Shown piece by piece: positions 55,000-64,000 of a stretch of DNA of 64,000 nucleotides (position 1 is its first letter; each line of letters begins with the position of its first letter). A program made the position numbers and the translations under genes. The notes below the pieces were generated by a model that saw only the letters and a list, made by a program, of their open reading frames with translations, was not told the origin of the DNA and ran no database searches. The stretch comes from an uncultured Bacteroidales bacterium (GTDB lineage Bacteria; Bacteroidota; Bacteroidia; Bacteroidales; UBA932): contig CAMVMG010000004.1 of assembly GCA_947168525.1 (NCBI GenBank), forward strand, positions 1 to 64,000, in the 5' to 3' direction.

Positions 55000-57486
55000 T
55001 TACATTTGCTGCATGATGGTGCCCATGCTTTCAGCTGTAGAGCTGCTGTTGAGCTGGTCCTCGTTCTCGATGGTGCGGCGGGCGCGCTTGGTGGTATAGT
55101 TGCCCTGCTTGCCGAAGGTCCAGCTCACCTGGAAGGTCACCTGACGCATCGGGATGGTGGTGCTCATGTTAGTAGTGAAACCGTCGCCCACCGTAGTAGA
55201 ACCCATGCTCATCTCGAAGCCCTTGGCCAGCGGGAGCATGCCATTCACCGAGAAACTCAGGCGGTCATTGAGGAAGCTCTTGGTCAGACCCAGGGTGGCC
55301 ATGGACATGCCGGTGGAACTGCCCTGCAGGGAGACGTTGCTGCCCATGGAGATAACGTTGGCACTCAGGCGCAGGTCCCAGAACATGGTCTGCTGCACGC
55401 CCAGCATCACATTGTAGGCCCAGCCGCTGTTCTTCTGCCGCAGCTCTTCGGAGCGGATGTCGCTGTAGGAGACGCCGCCATTCACCATGATACGGGTCTT
55501 GTTGGTCGGGTTGATCATCAGGAAGGCGTTGAGGCCGGTGGTGTTGGTCTTGACGATATTGCCGTAGGTGGTGTTCAGGATATTGTCGGCATCGTAGAAG
55601 CTATAGGAGGAAATGCCGTTTCCGCTGTAGCTGTGGCGGAGGGTGGCGTTCACCATCACCTTGGGCGTATACAGGTTGTACACCAGGGAGACATTGTGTC
55701 CGCGCTCTACGTCCAGGTCGGAGTTACCGTAGCTGAGGGCGGTGGGATCGGTGGTGTCGACGTAGGGATTCAGGTAGGTGATGCCCGGGCGGCTGATACG
55801 CATGTTGTAGCTCAGGCCCAGGTTGGAGGTCTGGGACATGTTCCACTGGACGCTGGCGGTAGGTACCAGGAAGCCGTAGTTGATGTCGAACTTGCCGTCG
55901 GCATAGCCGGCGATGGGAGGGACGGAGGAGTAGGTCTGCCACGTGTGCTCATAACGGGCACCGGCTTTCACACCCAGGCTGCCGAAGTTGCCGGAGAGCT
56001 CCGTATAAGCGGCGCCGATGCGGTTGTAGAAGTCGTACTGGAGGCTGGAGAGTGGATTCACTACGAAGGAGGAGCCGTCCCACAGATAGTCGGTCTGGTT
56101 GGAGTTATTGTGGCGGTTGATATACTTGACACCGGTGGACAGGGTAAGTGCCTGGCCCAGCGGAGTGGTGAAGTCGGCCTGGACGGTGTGGTCGGAAGAG
56201 CCGGTGGTACCGTCGGACTTGCGGTCGGTGAGGTCGAAGCCCGGAACAGAGACGCCGCCGTAGGTATTGAGGGTGTTGTTCACGCCGGGGGTGGCGTTGA
56301 ACTGATAGCTCAGGGTGAAGCTGCGACCGGGGACATCGGCCCAGAGGTGCTGGTAGTCGGCGCTGGCGCTGATGTTGTTGTGCTTCATCAGCGAGGAGGT
56401 GGTGCCGTCATAGCCGAAGCTGCCCACGCCGGGGATGGTCATGCTGGTGGAGGAAAGGCCGCTCTGGCTGGCGTTCAGGCCCATCAGGCCCACGGTAACG
56501 GAAATCAGGTTCTGCGCGTCGATGTCATAGCTGGCGCTGAGGTTTCCCATCAGGATGGGGGTCTTCATGTTGGTCTCGGAGTGCGTGGTAGTGGAGAAGC
56601 CGTTGTCCTGGATGCGCTCCATGTCCATGGTGGTGGCGGGGCTGCTGTTCATCATCCCGTTGATGTTGGCGCTGAGGGCGAACTTGCCCTTCTGCATGCT
56701 GGTGAACAGGCCGCCGCCGTAGCCGCGGGTGGACACCTGGGCGCGGAGGGTGCCGTAAATACCGTCGGCCACGCTCTGTCCGCCCGTCATTTCCTTGTTG
56801 GTGGTGATGTTGAGCACGCCGCCCACGCCTTCCGCGTCATAGCGGACGCCCGGGTTGGTGACCACCTCGATGTTCTTCACGGAGCTGGCCGGCATCATCT
56901 TGAACACCATGGAAGCATTCTGGGACATCATCTGGTTGGGCTTTCCGTCCACGTACACCTGGAAGGAAGAGGAGCCGTTCACGGTGATGTTGTCCTGGCC
57001 GTCCACGGAAACCATCGGCACCTTGCGGAGCATGTCCAGCACGGTGGAAGTCTTGGAGTCCACGTCGTCGGCCACATTGTAGATCATCTTGTCCACTTCC
57101 ATCTTCACCAGCGGACGCATGGCGGTGACGGTGCCGGCTTTCAGGGTTTCCACATTGTCCTGCGCCATGATTTCGCCCAGGTCAAGGACTTCCTGCTCGC
57201 CGATGGTGAAGCATTTCTGGATTACCTTGCGGCCCAGGTTGTTGAAGCGGAGGCAGTAATCCCCCTTGAGGGTGAAGCTGTGGGAGAACTGGCCTTCCTC
57301 GTTGGTGGTGGTAAAGGCGATAGCCTTGTCGGGCTCGGAGCTCTTGTAGAACTCGATGACGGCGGCGGGTTCGCCCACGCGGGTGAGCGAATCCAGCACG
57401 ACGCCCTTCACAATCGTGGAACGGCTCTGGGCAAATGCCATCGTCCCAACCAATAAAGCGGTAAGAAGTACAACTAACTTTTTCAT
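55000..57486 (-). CDS. TonB-dependent outer-membrane beta-barrel protein
   Basis: 828 residues, signal peptide ending AFAQ. Carboxypeptidase regulatory-like domain (VKGVVLDSLTRVGEPAAVIE, ~25-115), plug with VLDMLRKVPMVSVDG, FQVYVDGKPN, IEVVTNPGVRYDAEGVGGVL, and a barrel of the outer-membrane beta-barrel family 3 type rather than SusC (no SusD follows). The substrate is unknown. First gene of an apparent unit with the LytS/LytTR pair; a minus-strand -7-like TATTTTTG lies at 57532-57525. Confidence 0.9.
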   Translation of the reverse strand: MKKLVVLLTALLVGTMAFAQSRSTIVKGVVLDSLTRVGEPAAVIEFYKSSEPDKAIAFTTTNEEGQFSHSFTLKGDYCLRFNNLGRKVIQKCFTIGEQEVLDLGEIMAQDNVETLKAGTVTAMRPLVKMEVDKMIYNVADDVDSKTSTVLDMLRKVPMVSVDGQDNITVNGSSSFQVYVDGKPNQMMSQNASMVFKMMPASSVKNIEVVTNPGVRYDAEGVGGVLNITTNKEMTGGQSVADGIYGTLRAQVSTRGYGGGLFTSMQKGKFALSANINGMMNSSPATTMDMERIQDNGFSTTTHSETNMKTPILMGNLSASYDIDAQNLISVTVGLMGLNASQSGLSSTSMTIPGVGSFGYDGTTSSLMKHNNISASADYQHLWADVPGRSFTLSYQFNATPGVNNTLNTYGGVSVPGFDLTDRKSDGTTGSSDHTVQADFTTPLGQALTLSTGVKYINRHNNSNQTDYLWDGSSFVVNPLSSLQYDFYNRIGAAYTELSGNFGSLGVKAGARYEHTWQTYSSVPPIAGYADGKFDINYGFLVPTASVQWNMSQTSNLGLSYNMRISRPGITYLNPYVDTTDPTALSYGNSDLDVERGHNVSLVYNLYTPKVMVNATLRHSYSGNGISSYSFYDADNILNTTYGNIVKTNTTGLNAFLMINPTNKTRIMVNGGVSYSDIRSEELRQKNSGWAYNVMLGVQQTMFWDLRLSANVISMGSNVSLQGSSTGMSMATLGLTKSFLNDRLSFSVNGMLPLAKGFEMSMGSTTVGDGFTTNMSTTIPMRQVTFQVSWTFGKQGNYTTKRARRTIENEDQLNSSSTAESMGTIMQQM

Positions 57487-57541
57487 ATCTGTCGATTTTT
57501 ATTTTTTTCTGCTTGGTTCGACAGCAAAAATAGCCTAAAGT

Positions 57542-57580
57542 AAAAGGGCATGGTCCCGCTTTTCGACCAATGCCCTTTTT
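57542..57580 (-). terminator. Terminator behind the GH43 gene
   Basis: Arms AAAAGGGCATGGTC (57542-57555) and its near-complement ending ~57578 (one bulge), flanked by A- and T-runs. It lies 25 bases after the GH43 stop (minus strand) and upstream of the receptor promoter. Confidence 0.75.
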
Positions 57581-57603
57581 TCTTCGACGAATGGGGTATT
57601 TCC

Positions 57604-59667
57604 CTATTGGACCCGGTAAGATTTGGTGACACCTTTCCAGGTGCAGGAGATGGTGCGGGAGGCTTCGTCGCGCGTGATGCTCACCTCCTTTGACGTGGAA
57701 ACGGCCTGCAAGGCGGCAAAGTCCGTACCCGCGGGAACAGCCAGTTCATATAAGGTGTAGTCCATGATGCCGTTCTGGTCCGTGGCGCGCACAGGGAAGG
57801 CAGGGGTTTCCACCTCTGCACCGTTAACCGTGAATTTCACGGCGGGAACGGCGGGGAACTCCATCACCTCGCCCTTCCGGGTAAAGCCCAGGCCGATAAG
57901 GTCGCACAGCGGCTCCCCTTGAGGGCCTTCCGCCACCAGGAACAGGGCGTGCTTGCCCTTGAGGGCATAGACCTGCTTGTCCAGCGACACCGTAAAGCGC
58001 TCTACACCGGCGGCCTGCCCGGCAGGGACCTCCACCTGCGCCACCTTCATGCCGTTCCAGGCACCGCCCTCCCACGGGCCGTCCAGCCAGACGCCCACGG
58101 TAAAGGGTTTGTCCGTTTTCCGGGCCAGGAACAGATTGAAGGAGGAACCGCTCCGCAGTGCCTCGAAAGGGCGCAGTCCCAAGTCATTTTTGCCCAGGCC
58201 CTCGAAGCCGAAGTACTTGTATCCCACGATGTCGCCGGCCTTGACATCCGTAATGTCCATCCGGTTGTCCCAGATGTCCCAGCTGTCCTGCATAGTCTCA
58301 GGGGCCGACATGTAGCAGGCATAGCCGGCCGAATAATAATTATAGGGATCCAGACCGTACATGTTGAAACCCTCGGAGGTAACTTCCGCGCCTACATACT
58401 CGTGACCGTCGGCCGCCTTCACAGTGAAGCCGCCCTGATAGGGATCATAGGCGGTAATCCGTACCTGACCGCCCTCGGAGACCGGTTTTTCATCGGCCTC
58501 CAGGCAAACGGGAGCCACCATGGCCTGGCGGGCGAAACCGAACCCGCGCGGAGCCCGGTGGTAGAAGATGTACCACTGTCCGTTGATCTGTGCCAGAGAG
58601 CCGTGGGTATTGTTACCGGCGAAACTGGTTTCCAGGTGCGCGCCGTCACGCGAGAGCACCGGACCGCGGGCATCCACCAGCACGCCGCCGCTCTTCCAGG
58701 GGCCCTGGGGGCCGTCGGCATAGGCATAGCGCAGGCAGGCGTTGGAGAGGGAGAGCCCATATTCCGGGCCGGAATGGCCGCTGTACAGATAGATGTACTT
58801 GTTGCCCACTTTCCGGAACGACGAGGCCTCGAAGAAGTTGAAATCGTTCCAGTCCTCCCCTTCCGCCACGGCCGGGAAGTCGATCTTGGCCTTGTTCCCT
58901 TCCATGTTGGCCCAGCGGCGGAACTGTTTCATCTGGTCGGAGAGTTCCCCGTCCCTGGGCAGGTTCATCAGCAGCTGGGTGAGCTGGGAGGGCAGCCAGA
59001 ACTCGTAGTCCGTCTGTCCATAGCGGGGAGAATACATGGTGTTCTGGTCCAGCTGGGTGGAGCTGGAACGCTGGATGCCCCAGGCGACATAGGCCCGAAA
59101 GCCAATGTTGTAGTCAGGATCCGAAGGGTCGTCCACCGGGTCTACCAGGGTGCCGGGGTCGAAGCCGATCACGCTGCCGGGCAGCATCTCCCCATCCTTG
59201 ACGTTGAGCACGGTGAACGGGCCGTCCGGACGGTCGCCGACGGCCACCATCGGCATGTGCATGAGGCTGTGCGGATACAGGTAATACTTGCGGGTGCCAT
59301 TGTCCCGACGGTTCACTTCCACCAGGTCAGGGGCATACATGGTGCTCCAGCTACCGTTTTCCTGATAGGAGAAGACGGGGCCTTCGTCCCGCCAGGCAGT
59401 GAGGTCTTCCACCGGGGCCGACCACTGCCGGTCATCCTCACCGCAATAGCTGTCGAAGCGGACATCGTGCGAGCCCGTCACGTACACGCGGAATTTACCG
59501 GGGTTGTCCGGATCCTCGAACACGCGGGGTTCACCATCCGGCATGTGCTCCCAGAGCGGGAGATACGGATTGGCCGTCACGGGATAGGTGGCAGCCCTCT
59601 TGGGCCCGCAGGAGCAGGCCAGTGCCAGCGCCAAGCCGGCAGAAGCAAGGACACGCAATGTTTTCAT
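57604..59667 (-). CDS. GH43-family glycoside hydrolase lipoprotein
   Basis: 687 residues, double-Cys lipobox region LACSC. Five-bladed beta-propeller hydrolase (~30-370) with DPDNPGKFRVYVTGSHD, WSTMYAPDLVEV (central acid), FFEASSFRKVGNKYIYLYS (acid/base Glu), GNNTHGSLAQINGQWYIFYH, followed by a CBM6-like module (~440-570) and a C-terminal domain. Family 43 releases arabinose, xylose or galactose. Start set at 59667 (MKTLRV) for its signal peptide; a minus-strand TATATTTG (59705-59698) lies ~30 bases upstream. Confidence 0.9.
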   Translation of the reverse strand: MKTLRVLASAGLALALACSCGPKRAATYPVTANPYLPLWEHMPDGEPRVFEDPDNPGKFRVYVTGSHDVRFDSYCGEDDRQWSAPVEDLTAWRDEGPVFSYQENGSWSTMYAPDLVEVNRRDNGTRKYYLYPHSLMHMPMVAVGDRPDGPFTVLNVKDGEMLPGSVIGFDPGTLVDPVDDPSDPDYNIGFRAYVAWGIQRSSSTQLDQNTMYSPRYGQTDYEFWLPSQLTQLLMNLPRDGELSDQMKQFRRWANMEGNKAKIDFPAVAEGEDWNDFNFFEASSFRKVGNKYIYLYSGHSGPEYGLSLSNACLRYAYADGPQGPWKSGGVLVDARGPVLSRDGAHLETSFAGNNTHGSLAQINGQWYIFYHRAPRGFGFARQAMVAPVCLEADEKPVSEGGQVRITAYDPYQGGFTVKAADGHEYVGAEVTSEGFNMYGLDPYNYYSAGYACYMSAPETMQDSWDIWDNRMDITDVKAGDIVGYKYFGFEGLGKNDLGLRPFEALRSGSSFNLFLARKTDKPFTVGVWLDGPWEGGAWNGMKVAQVEVPAGQAAGVERFTVSLDKQVYALKGKHALFLVAEGPQGEPLCDLIGLGFTRKGEVMEFPAVPAVKFTVNGAEVETPAFPVRATDQNGIMDYTLYELAVPAGTDFAALQAVSTSKEVSITRDEASRTISCTWKGVTKSYRVQ

Positions 59668-59751
59668 GGTAGTATATAAATTCTGAGCGATTACGGACAA
59701 ATATAACGAAAAATCCGGCAGTTTTTGCCATTTTTGCAAAAAGTTAGTACA

Positions 59752-60819
59752 ATGGCTGGTTCCGGAAAAAGGATAGAGGCCGTGGATATCCTGCGGGGAT
59801 TCACGATGGCCTGCATGATTTTGGTCAACAACCCCGGCGATTGGGGGCACATCTATGCGCCCCTCAGGCATGCCGACTGGAACGGGCTCACGCCCACGGA
59901 CTGCATCTTCCCGGTGTTCCTGTTCCTGATGGGCTTTTCCATCTTCCTGTCGCTGCGGAAACAGGATTTCCGCCTTTCCGGGGCCCTGGGATGGAAAATT
60001 GTGAAAAGGACGGTACTGCTCTTTGGGATCGGCTTTCTGCTGAGCCTCCCCTCCGGCCTGATGAGCGGGAATATCCGGATCATGGGCGTACTGCAGCGCT
60101 TTGCCCTGTGCTATCTGGCGGCCTCGCTGCTAGTGTGCCTGGTAGGCAGGAAGTGGCTGGGATGGATTGCCGCAGGCATCCTGGCAGCCTATGCGCTGCT
60201 ACTGGCCCTGGGGCACGGGTTCTCCATGGAGGCCGACAATGTCATCGGCCTCACAGACAGAGCCCTGCTGGGAGAGCGGCACATCTACAATGAGCACGGA
60301 CTGGACCCGGAGGGTATCCTGAGCACCATTCCTTCCATCGCCCATACGCTCATCGGCTTCTGCACCGCTTCCCTCCTGCTGGGGAGCGGGTCGCGGGAGA
60401 AAGGGCTACTGCGGCTGCTGGTCCTGGGGAGCACCCTGCTGCTGGGCGGCCTGCTGCTGCAATACGGCTGCCCGCTGAACAAAAAGGTATGGTCTCCTAC
60501 TTTCGTCCTGGTCACCTGCGGAATCGGCGCCCTGCTGCTGGGACTCCTCACCTGGTTCGTCGATGAGCGGAAAACGCTGCGGCATAGCGGCTTCTGGAAG
60601 GTCTTCGGCACCAACTCCATCCTGTGCTACATCCTCTCCTTCGTGTTCTCCTATGTGCTGGGATACACGCCCCTGGGCAGCGGGCTCTATGCCGGCCTCT
60701 CGGCCCTCTGCGGCGGGCCTGGCGAACTGCCGTCCCTGCTGTACGCCCTCTGCAACGTCCTCCTGGTCTGGCTGCTGGTGCTGCCGCTGTACAGGCGCAG
60801 GATCTTTATCAAGCTGTAG
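59752..60819 (+). CDS. Heparan-acetyltransferase-like membrane protein (NagX type)
   Basis: 355 residues, about ten hydrophobic segments. N terminus KRIEAVDILRGFTMACMILVNNPGDW and HADWNGLTPTDCIFPVFLFLMG are the signature of the HGSNAT/DUF5009 family, which passes an acetyl group from acetyl-CoA across the membrane to an amino sugar; the His in RHADWNG is the conserved active-site position. In gut Bacteroidota such genes often lie among glycoside hydrolases. ATG 59752 is chosen because it directly precedes the conserved start. Substrate unknown. Confidence 0.88.
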   Translation: MAGSGKRIEAVDILRGFTMACMILVNNPGDWGHIYAPLRHADWNGLTPTDCIFPVFLFLMGFSIFLSLRKQDFRLSGALGWKIVKRTVLLFGIGFLLSLPSGLMSGNIRIMGVLQRFALCYLAASLLVCLVGRKWLGWIAAGILAAYALLLALGHGFSMEADNVIGLTDRALLGERHIYNEHGLDPEGILSTIPSIAHTLIGFCTASLLLGSGSREKGLLRLLVLGSTLLLGGLLLQYGCPLNKKVWSPTFVLVTCGIGALLLGLLTWFVDERKTLRHSGFWKVFGTNSILCYILSFVFSYVLGYTPLGSGLYAGLSALCGGPGELPSLLYALCNVLLVWLLVLPLYRRRIFIKL

Positions 60820-60860
60820 CCCGCGTGGCACTAACATCTTGATATACTGGCAATTAATGG

Positions 60861-60894
60861 AAAACCTTTAGTCGGTTTCGACTAAAGGTTTTTC
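60861..60894. terminator. Bidirectional terminator between acetyltransferase and GH2
   Basis: Perfect 14-bp stem (60861-60874 with 60879-60892, loop GTTT) starting with A4 and ending with T5, between convergent genes. Confidence 0.9.
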
Positions 60895-60936
60895 ATTAAG
60901 CACTTTATTGTCAACTAGTTCCCTTCACGCATCAAA

Positions 60937-63318
60937 TTACCAGGTAGCGGTGGCGGAGGCTGCGGCCAGGCCGTCACCGGAGACGGTGAGCTTCACCTTG
61001 CCGCTACGGGCCTTCACCATGGCCTGGGCATGGCCGTAATAGGTGGTGTAGGAACCGCTCTGGAAGCGCTCCTCGGTGCGGGGCTGGGCGCTGCCGAATC
61101 CCAGCAGCTCTCCGCCTTCCACGTTCACCGTAAGCTTGGCGTCGCGGTTGGCCCAGATCTCGCCGGAGGCATCCACCAGGTCGATGTCGAAGTAGAAGAC
61201 ATCGTCACCGGAGCGCTTGGGCTCGGCAGCCACACGGATGCGGACATCACCCTCGGCGCTCTTGAGCGAGGTAGTGCCCACGGATTTACCGTCCTTGAAG
61301 GCTTCGGCCGTCAGGGTGCCGGGTGCATACGGGACCGTGAAACTGGCCATGTTCTTTGCCACTTCCTGCTCGCCCAGGACCTCGCCGTTCAGGCTCAGGA
61401 CCACTTTGTCGGCCTTGGTATAGACTTCCACGGTGGCTTCCTTGCCCTCGCAGCCGGCCCAGCTCCAGGACGGGATGGCGTTGGTCCCGCGCCAGGAGGC
61501 CTTGATCAGGTCACCGTCCTTGATGGGACGGACCGCCATGGACAGCTTGCCGGTCCAGGTGGCGTCGGCCAGAAGGGCCTCGCCGTTGGGATTGCCCAGG
61601 ATGTCCAGGGCGCCGGTGTCGGCCAGTTTCCAGGGATAAGGCTTGGAGAAGGTCATCATTTCGGCGCCGTAGCCCCAACCGCCGATACCGACCTCACCCA
61701 GATAGTCCCAGGAGGTCCACATGAAGTCGCCCACCAGGTAAGGGATGCGTTCTACCATCTCCCAGTTGCCGGGGATGTCGATGGGCATGGTTTCACTGCC
61801 CACGACGATGCGGCCGGGATGCGCCTCCCCTTCAGCCTCGTAACGGCCCTTGCCATAGTTGTACCCGGCAATGTCCAGGGCATCCAGGATGGGGGTGGTG
61901 AGCTGGTCTACATTGGGGCTGAGGAGGTACGGGCCCGACATGCTCTCGCCTACCATGGAGACAATCTGATTGTACATAGTGCTGTTCATCTCCCCGCCGC
62001 TCATCAAGCCGGCAAAAGGAGAATCGGAATTCTGGGAACCGCCGCCGGCGAAGATATCGTTGCCGGCAGCCGTGGTGGCGATAATCATCAGGTTGATGCC
62101 GCCGGTCACGGGACGGGAGGCATCCAGGCGGTGAAGCTCATCGATGATGCTCTGGCCCACTTCCATGCCGCCCGGCATGGCAGGTTCGCCCACTTCGTTG
62201 CCCACGGAATACATCACCACCGAAGGGTGGTTGAAGTCACGGCGCACGAAAGCGGCGATATCGCTCTTGTAGTTGTCCATGAACTGGAAGGAGTAGTCGT
62301 GGGCGGTCTTGTTGTGGAACCACATGTCCCACAGCTCATCCATCACGTACATACCCAGCTCGTCGCAGGCACGGAGCAGGTTCTCGGACATGGGATTGTG
62401 GGCGCTGCGGATGGCGTTGAAGCCGTACTGCTTCAGCAGGGCGACGCGGCGGTAGGCGCTCTCCTCATAGTCGGCCGAGCCCACAATACCGTTGTCGTGG
62501 TGGATGCAGCCGCCCTTCAGGAGCACACTCTCCCCGTTCACGAAGAAACCGTCCTTGCTCCAGGTAATCTGGCGCACGCCGAAAGTCTCTTCCTTCACGT
62601 CGCCGCTGGCGAGGGTGACGCGGACCTTGTACAGATGGGGCGTTTCGGCCGTCCAGAGCTTGGCAGAAGGGATTTCAATGCGGCCGGGAACGCCCTTAGC
62701 CACTACGCGGGTGCCGTCCAGGATCTCCACCTTGGCCTCGCCGGCATTCTCTGTGAGGTCCACTTCCACCTCTACGGCGGCCGGGCTCAGGGAGACGGTC
62801 TTCACGCGGACAGACTCAACATGTTCCTTGGGAACCACGCAAAGCTTTACGGGCCGATAGATACCGCCGCCGGGATACCAGCGGGAGTTGGGATGCGCGG
62901 AGTTGTCCACCTCTACGCGGATGGTATTGGCGCCCTCCCGGATGAGGCCGTCCAGCTGGGCATAGAATGGAATGTAGCCGTACTCTGCCCCTCCGGCCAA
63001 CTGGTCGTTCACATACACTTTCGTGTTGCGGTAGGCGCCGTCAAAGCTCAGGTAGGCATGCATGTCCAGCCATTTGGCCGGTACCTCCAATGTCTTGGTA
63101 TAGGTGTACTTACCGCCCTGGAAATAGGCTTCACCGCCACCACCGGGGGCATCGGCCGTGCGGGCTGCTCCCAGCATGGCGTCGTGGGGCAGGTCCACCA
63201 CGGCGCTGCGGCCGTCATCGGCAGAAAAATTCCACCCGGCGTTGATGTCGGGAAGTTCAGTCTTGGCGGTACAGGCACAGGCCAGCACGCCGACTGCCAG
63301 ATAAAGGAAACGTTTCAT
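60937..63318 (-). CDS. GH2 beta-galactosidase-type lipoprotein
   Basis: 793 residues, lipobox region LACAC. Sugar-binding sandwich (~25-165; NTKVYVNDQLAGG, RWYPGGGIYRPV), immunoglobulin-like domain, TIM barrel with acid/base Glu375 in YSVGNEVGEP and nucleophile Glu509 in VVGSETMP, then DUF4982-like and C-terminal beta domains (RDAKLTVNVEGGELLGFGSA). Exo-acting beta-galactosidase or beta-glucuronidase-like enzyme. Distinct from the GH2 at 42061 (only weak similarity). 25 bp downstream of the truncated beta-helix gene and probably in one operon with it. Confidence 0.92.
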   Translation of the reverse strand: MKRFLYLAVGVLACACTAKTELPDINAGWNFSADDGRSAVVDLPHDAMLGAARTADAPGGGGEAYFQGGKYTYTKTLEVPAKWLDMHAYLSFDGAYRNTKVYVNDQLAGGAEYGYIPFYAQLDGLIREGANTIRVEVDNSAHPNSRWYPGGGIYRPVKLCVVPKEHVESVRVKTVSLSPAAVEVEVDLTENAGEAKVEILDGTRVVAKGVPGRIEIPSAKLWTAETPHLYKVRVTLASGDVKEETFGVRQITWSKDGFFVNGESVLLKGGCIHHDNGIVGSADYEESAYRRVALLKQYGFNAIRSAHNPMSENLLRACDELGMYVMDELWDMWFHNKTAHDYSFQFMDNYKSDIAAFVRRDFNHPSVVMYSVGNEVGEPAMPGGMEVGQSIIDELHRLDASRPVTGGINLMIIATTAAGNDIFAGGGSQNSDSPFAGLMSGGEMNSTMYNQIVSMVGESMSGPYLLSPNVDQLTTPILDALDIAGYNYGKGRYEAEGEAHPGRIVVGSETMPIDIPGNWEMVERIPYLVGDFMWTSWDYLGEVGIGGWGYGAEMMTFSKPYPWKLADTGALDILGNPNGEALLADATWTGKLSMAVRPIKDGDLIKASWRGTNAIPSWSWAGCEGKEATVEVYTKADKVVLSLNGEVLGEQEVAKNMASFTVPYAPGTLTAEAFKDGKSVGTTSLKSAEGDVRIRVAAEPKRSGDDVFYFDIDLVDASGEIWANRDAKLTVNVEGGELLGFGSAQPRTEERFQSGSYTTYYGHAQAMVKARSGKVKLTVSGDGLAAASATATW

Positions 63319-63343
63319 TTGTCAGTTAAAGTTACATGGTTGG

Positions 63344-64000
63344 TTACAACACCTTGATTTCTGCGGCGGGACGGGCGAACGGGCCGGGGATGGCGGCGGA
63401 ACGGTTGTTGCCAAAGTAGTCCGTGTCGAAAACGATGGGCGTTCCGTCGGGATTCTCAAACGGCTGTTCGGGTTCGAAGGCCTTGCCCAGGGTTTCGGTG
63501 CTCACCATGTTGCCCTGGAAGGAGCCCAGTACGTCGTACAGGTTGGTTTTCAGGTAGAAGGAACCGTCACGCTCTACCAGCTCCACGTTCACGGGCTGGG
63601 CGTTCACGAAGTTGCCGGTTTCCTTCTTCCAGGCACGGGCGCCTGCAAGATAGGCATTGCCGCCTGCCCATACCGGCAGATGGCCGAAGTGGGCGGCCAT
63701 GCAGGCAAACATACTGGCGGGAGCCTCCATATGGAACTGGGCAATCCATTCGTCGTAGGTGGGATAATCGTCAAAGGCAAAGGTACCCGCAACAGTATTG
63801 CCTCGCTGCATAATCATGCCCATATTGCCAGATGCATCCGTCTGCTGGGCAGGGTAGCCCTGTACGAAGATATTGTTGTAGAAGCGGTCATCGCCGTGCA
63901 GGATGCTCATGAAGCCCATGACCTCTGTCCGGTGCGGGATGTGGTAAGGGGTATAGCGCTCTTCCTTGTTGCCGTTGACCATGAAACCGGTACCCGAGCC
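63344..64000 (-). CDS. C-terminal part of a beta-helix glycan-degrading protein
   Basis: The frame is open to the right edge of the window (it reads Gly-Ser-Gly-Thr-Gly-Phe before the first internal Met), so the true start lies outside. Visible part ~219 residues: RYTPYHIPHRTEVMGFMSILHGDDRFYNNIFVQ, then a domain ending IPGPFARPAAEIKVL. This block is typical of secreted right-handed beta-helix proteins from Bacteroidota, some of which are GH141. Family assignment is tentative without the N-terminal repeats. Same strand as the GH2 gene. Confidence 0.7.
   Translation of the reverse strand, partial: GSGTGFMVNGNKEERYTPYHIPHRTEVMGFMSILHGDDRFYNNIFVQGYPAQQTDASGNMGMIMQRGNTVAGTFAFDDYPTYDEWIAQFHMEAPASMFACMAAHFGHLPVWAGGNAYLAGARAWKKETGNFVNAQPVNVELVERDGSFYLKTNLYDVLGSFQGNMVSTETLGKAFEPEQPFENPDGTPIVFDTDYFGNNRSAAIPGPFARPAAEIKVL

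Noticed and set aside
53974..57456. 1160-codon plus-strand frame opposite the kinase and receptor genes
   Set aside because: Spans two real genes on the opposite strand and translates to His/Val/Gly-rich sequence without homology.

Overview
This window is chromosomal DNA of a GC-rich member of the Bacteroidales (phylum Bacteroidota). The evidence is a short primary sigma factor without region 1.1, promoters of the TTTG/TAnnTTTG type, SusC/SusD pairs, a hybrid two-component sensor, many lipoprotein signal peptides and the absence of Shine-Dalgarno leaders. Genus and species cannot be fixed from the sequence alone, but the carbohydrate-active gene content fits a gut-type glycan degrader. I saw no rRNA or tRNA gene, no transposase, no phage gene and no CRISPR array.

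Bases 1-21250 are housekeeping. From the left: a 43-bp-period repeat array running into the 3' end of argS; htrA-rpoD-argS on the minus strand; a histidine operon hisG-D-C-B-H-A-F-(IE) behind a leader peptide and an intrinsic terminator (a classical attenuator); dnaN and a DnaQ-like exonuclease; a probable corrinoid-uptake locus (a BtuF-like binding protein divergent from a BtuB-like receptor and a BtuG-like beta-propeller lipoprotein); class II aldolase; and gmk-nadD-CYTH.

Bases 21290-64000 are a large carbohydrate-utilisation region. A SusC/SusD/lipoprotein set with three esterases (21290-30720) diverges from a hybrid two-component regulator (30948-35003). It is followed by GH3, a GH78-GH35 pair, GH2 with a translationally coupled mntP, an esterase-GH106 operon, two more esterases (one with two alpha/beta-hydrolase modules), a C69 peptidase, an outer-membrane receptor with a LytS/LytTR two-component system, GH43, a heparan-acetyltransferase-like membrane protein, a second GH2 and a truncated beta-helix protein at the right edge. 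Two alpha-L-rhamnosidase families (GH78, GH106), beta-galactosidases (GH2, GH35), GH43 and at least six esterases point to an acylated, rhamnose- and galactose-rich plant glycan such as pectin side chains. This is inference; no polysaccharide lyase is visible.

The most noteworthy non-coding structures are the his attenuator, whose leader peptide appears to start at or next to the transcription start; the 43-bp arrays at the left edge; a family of GTGCAC-cored palindromes; twin 50-bp palindromic elements covering the promoter and start codon of the corrinoid locus; and an in-frame 66-bp duplication in the HisB linker.
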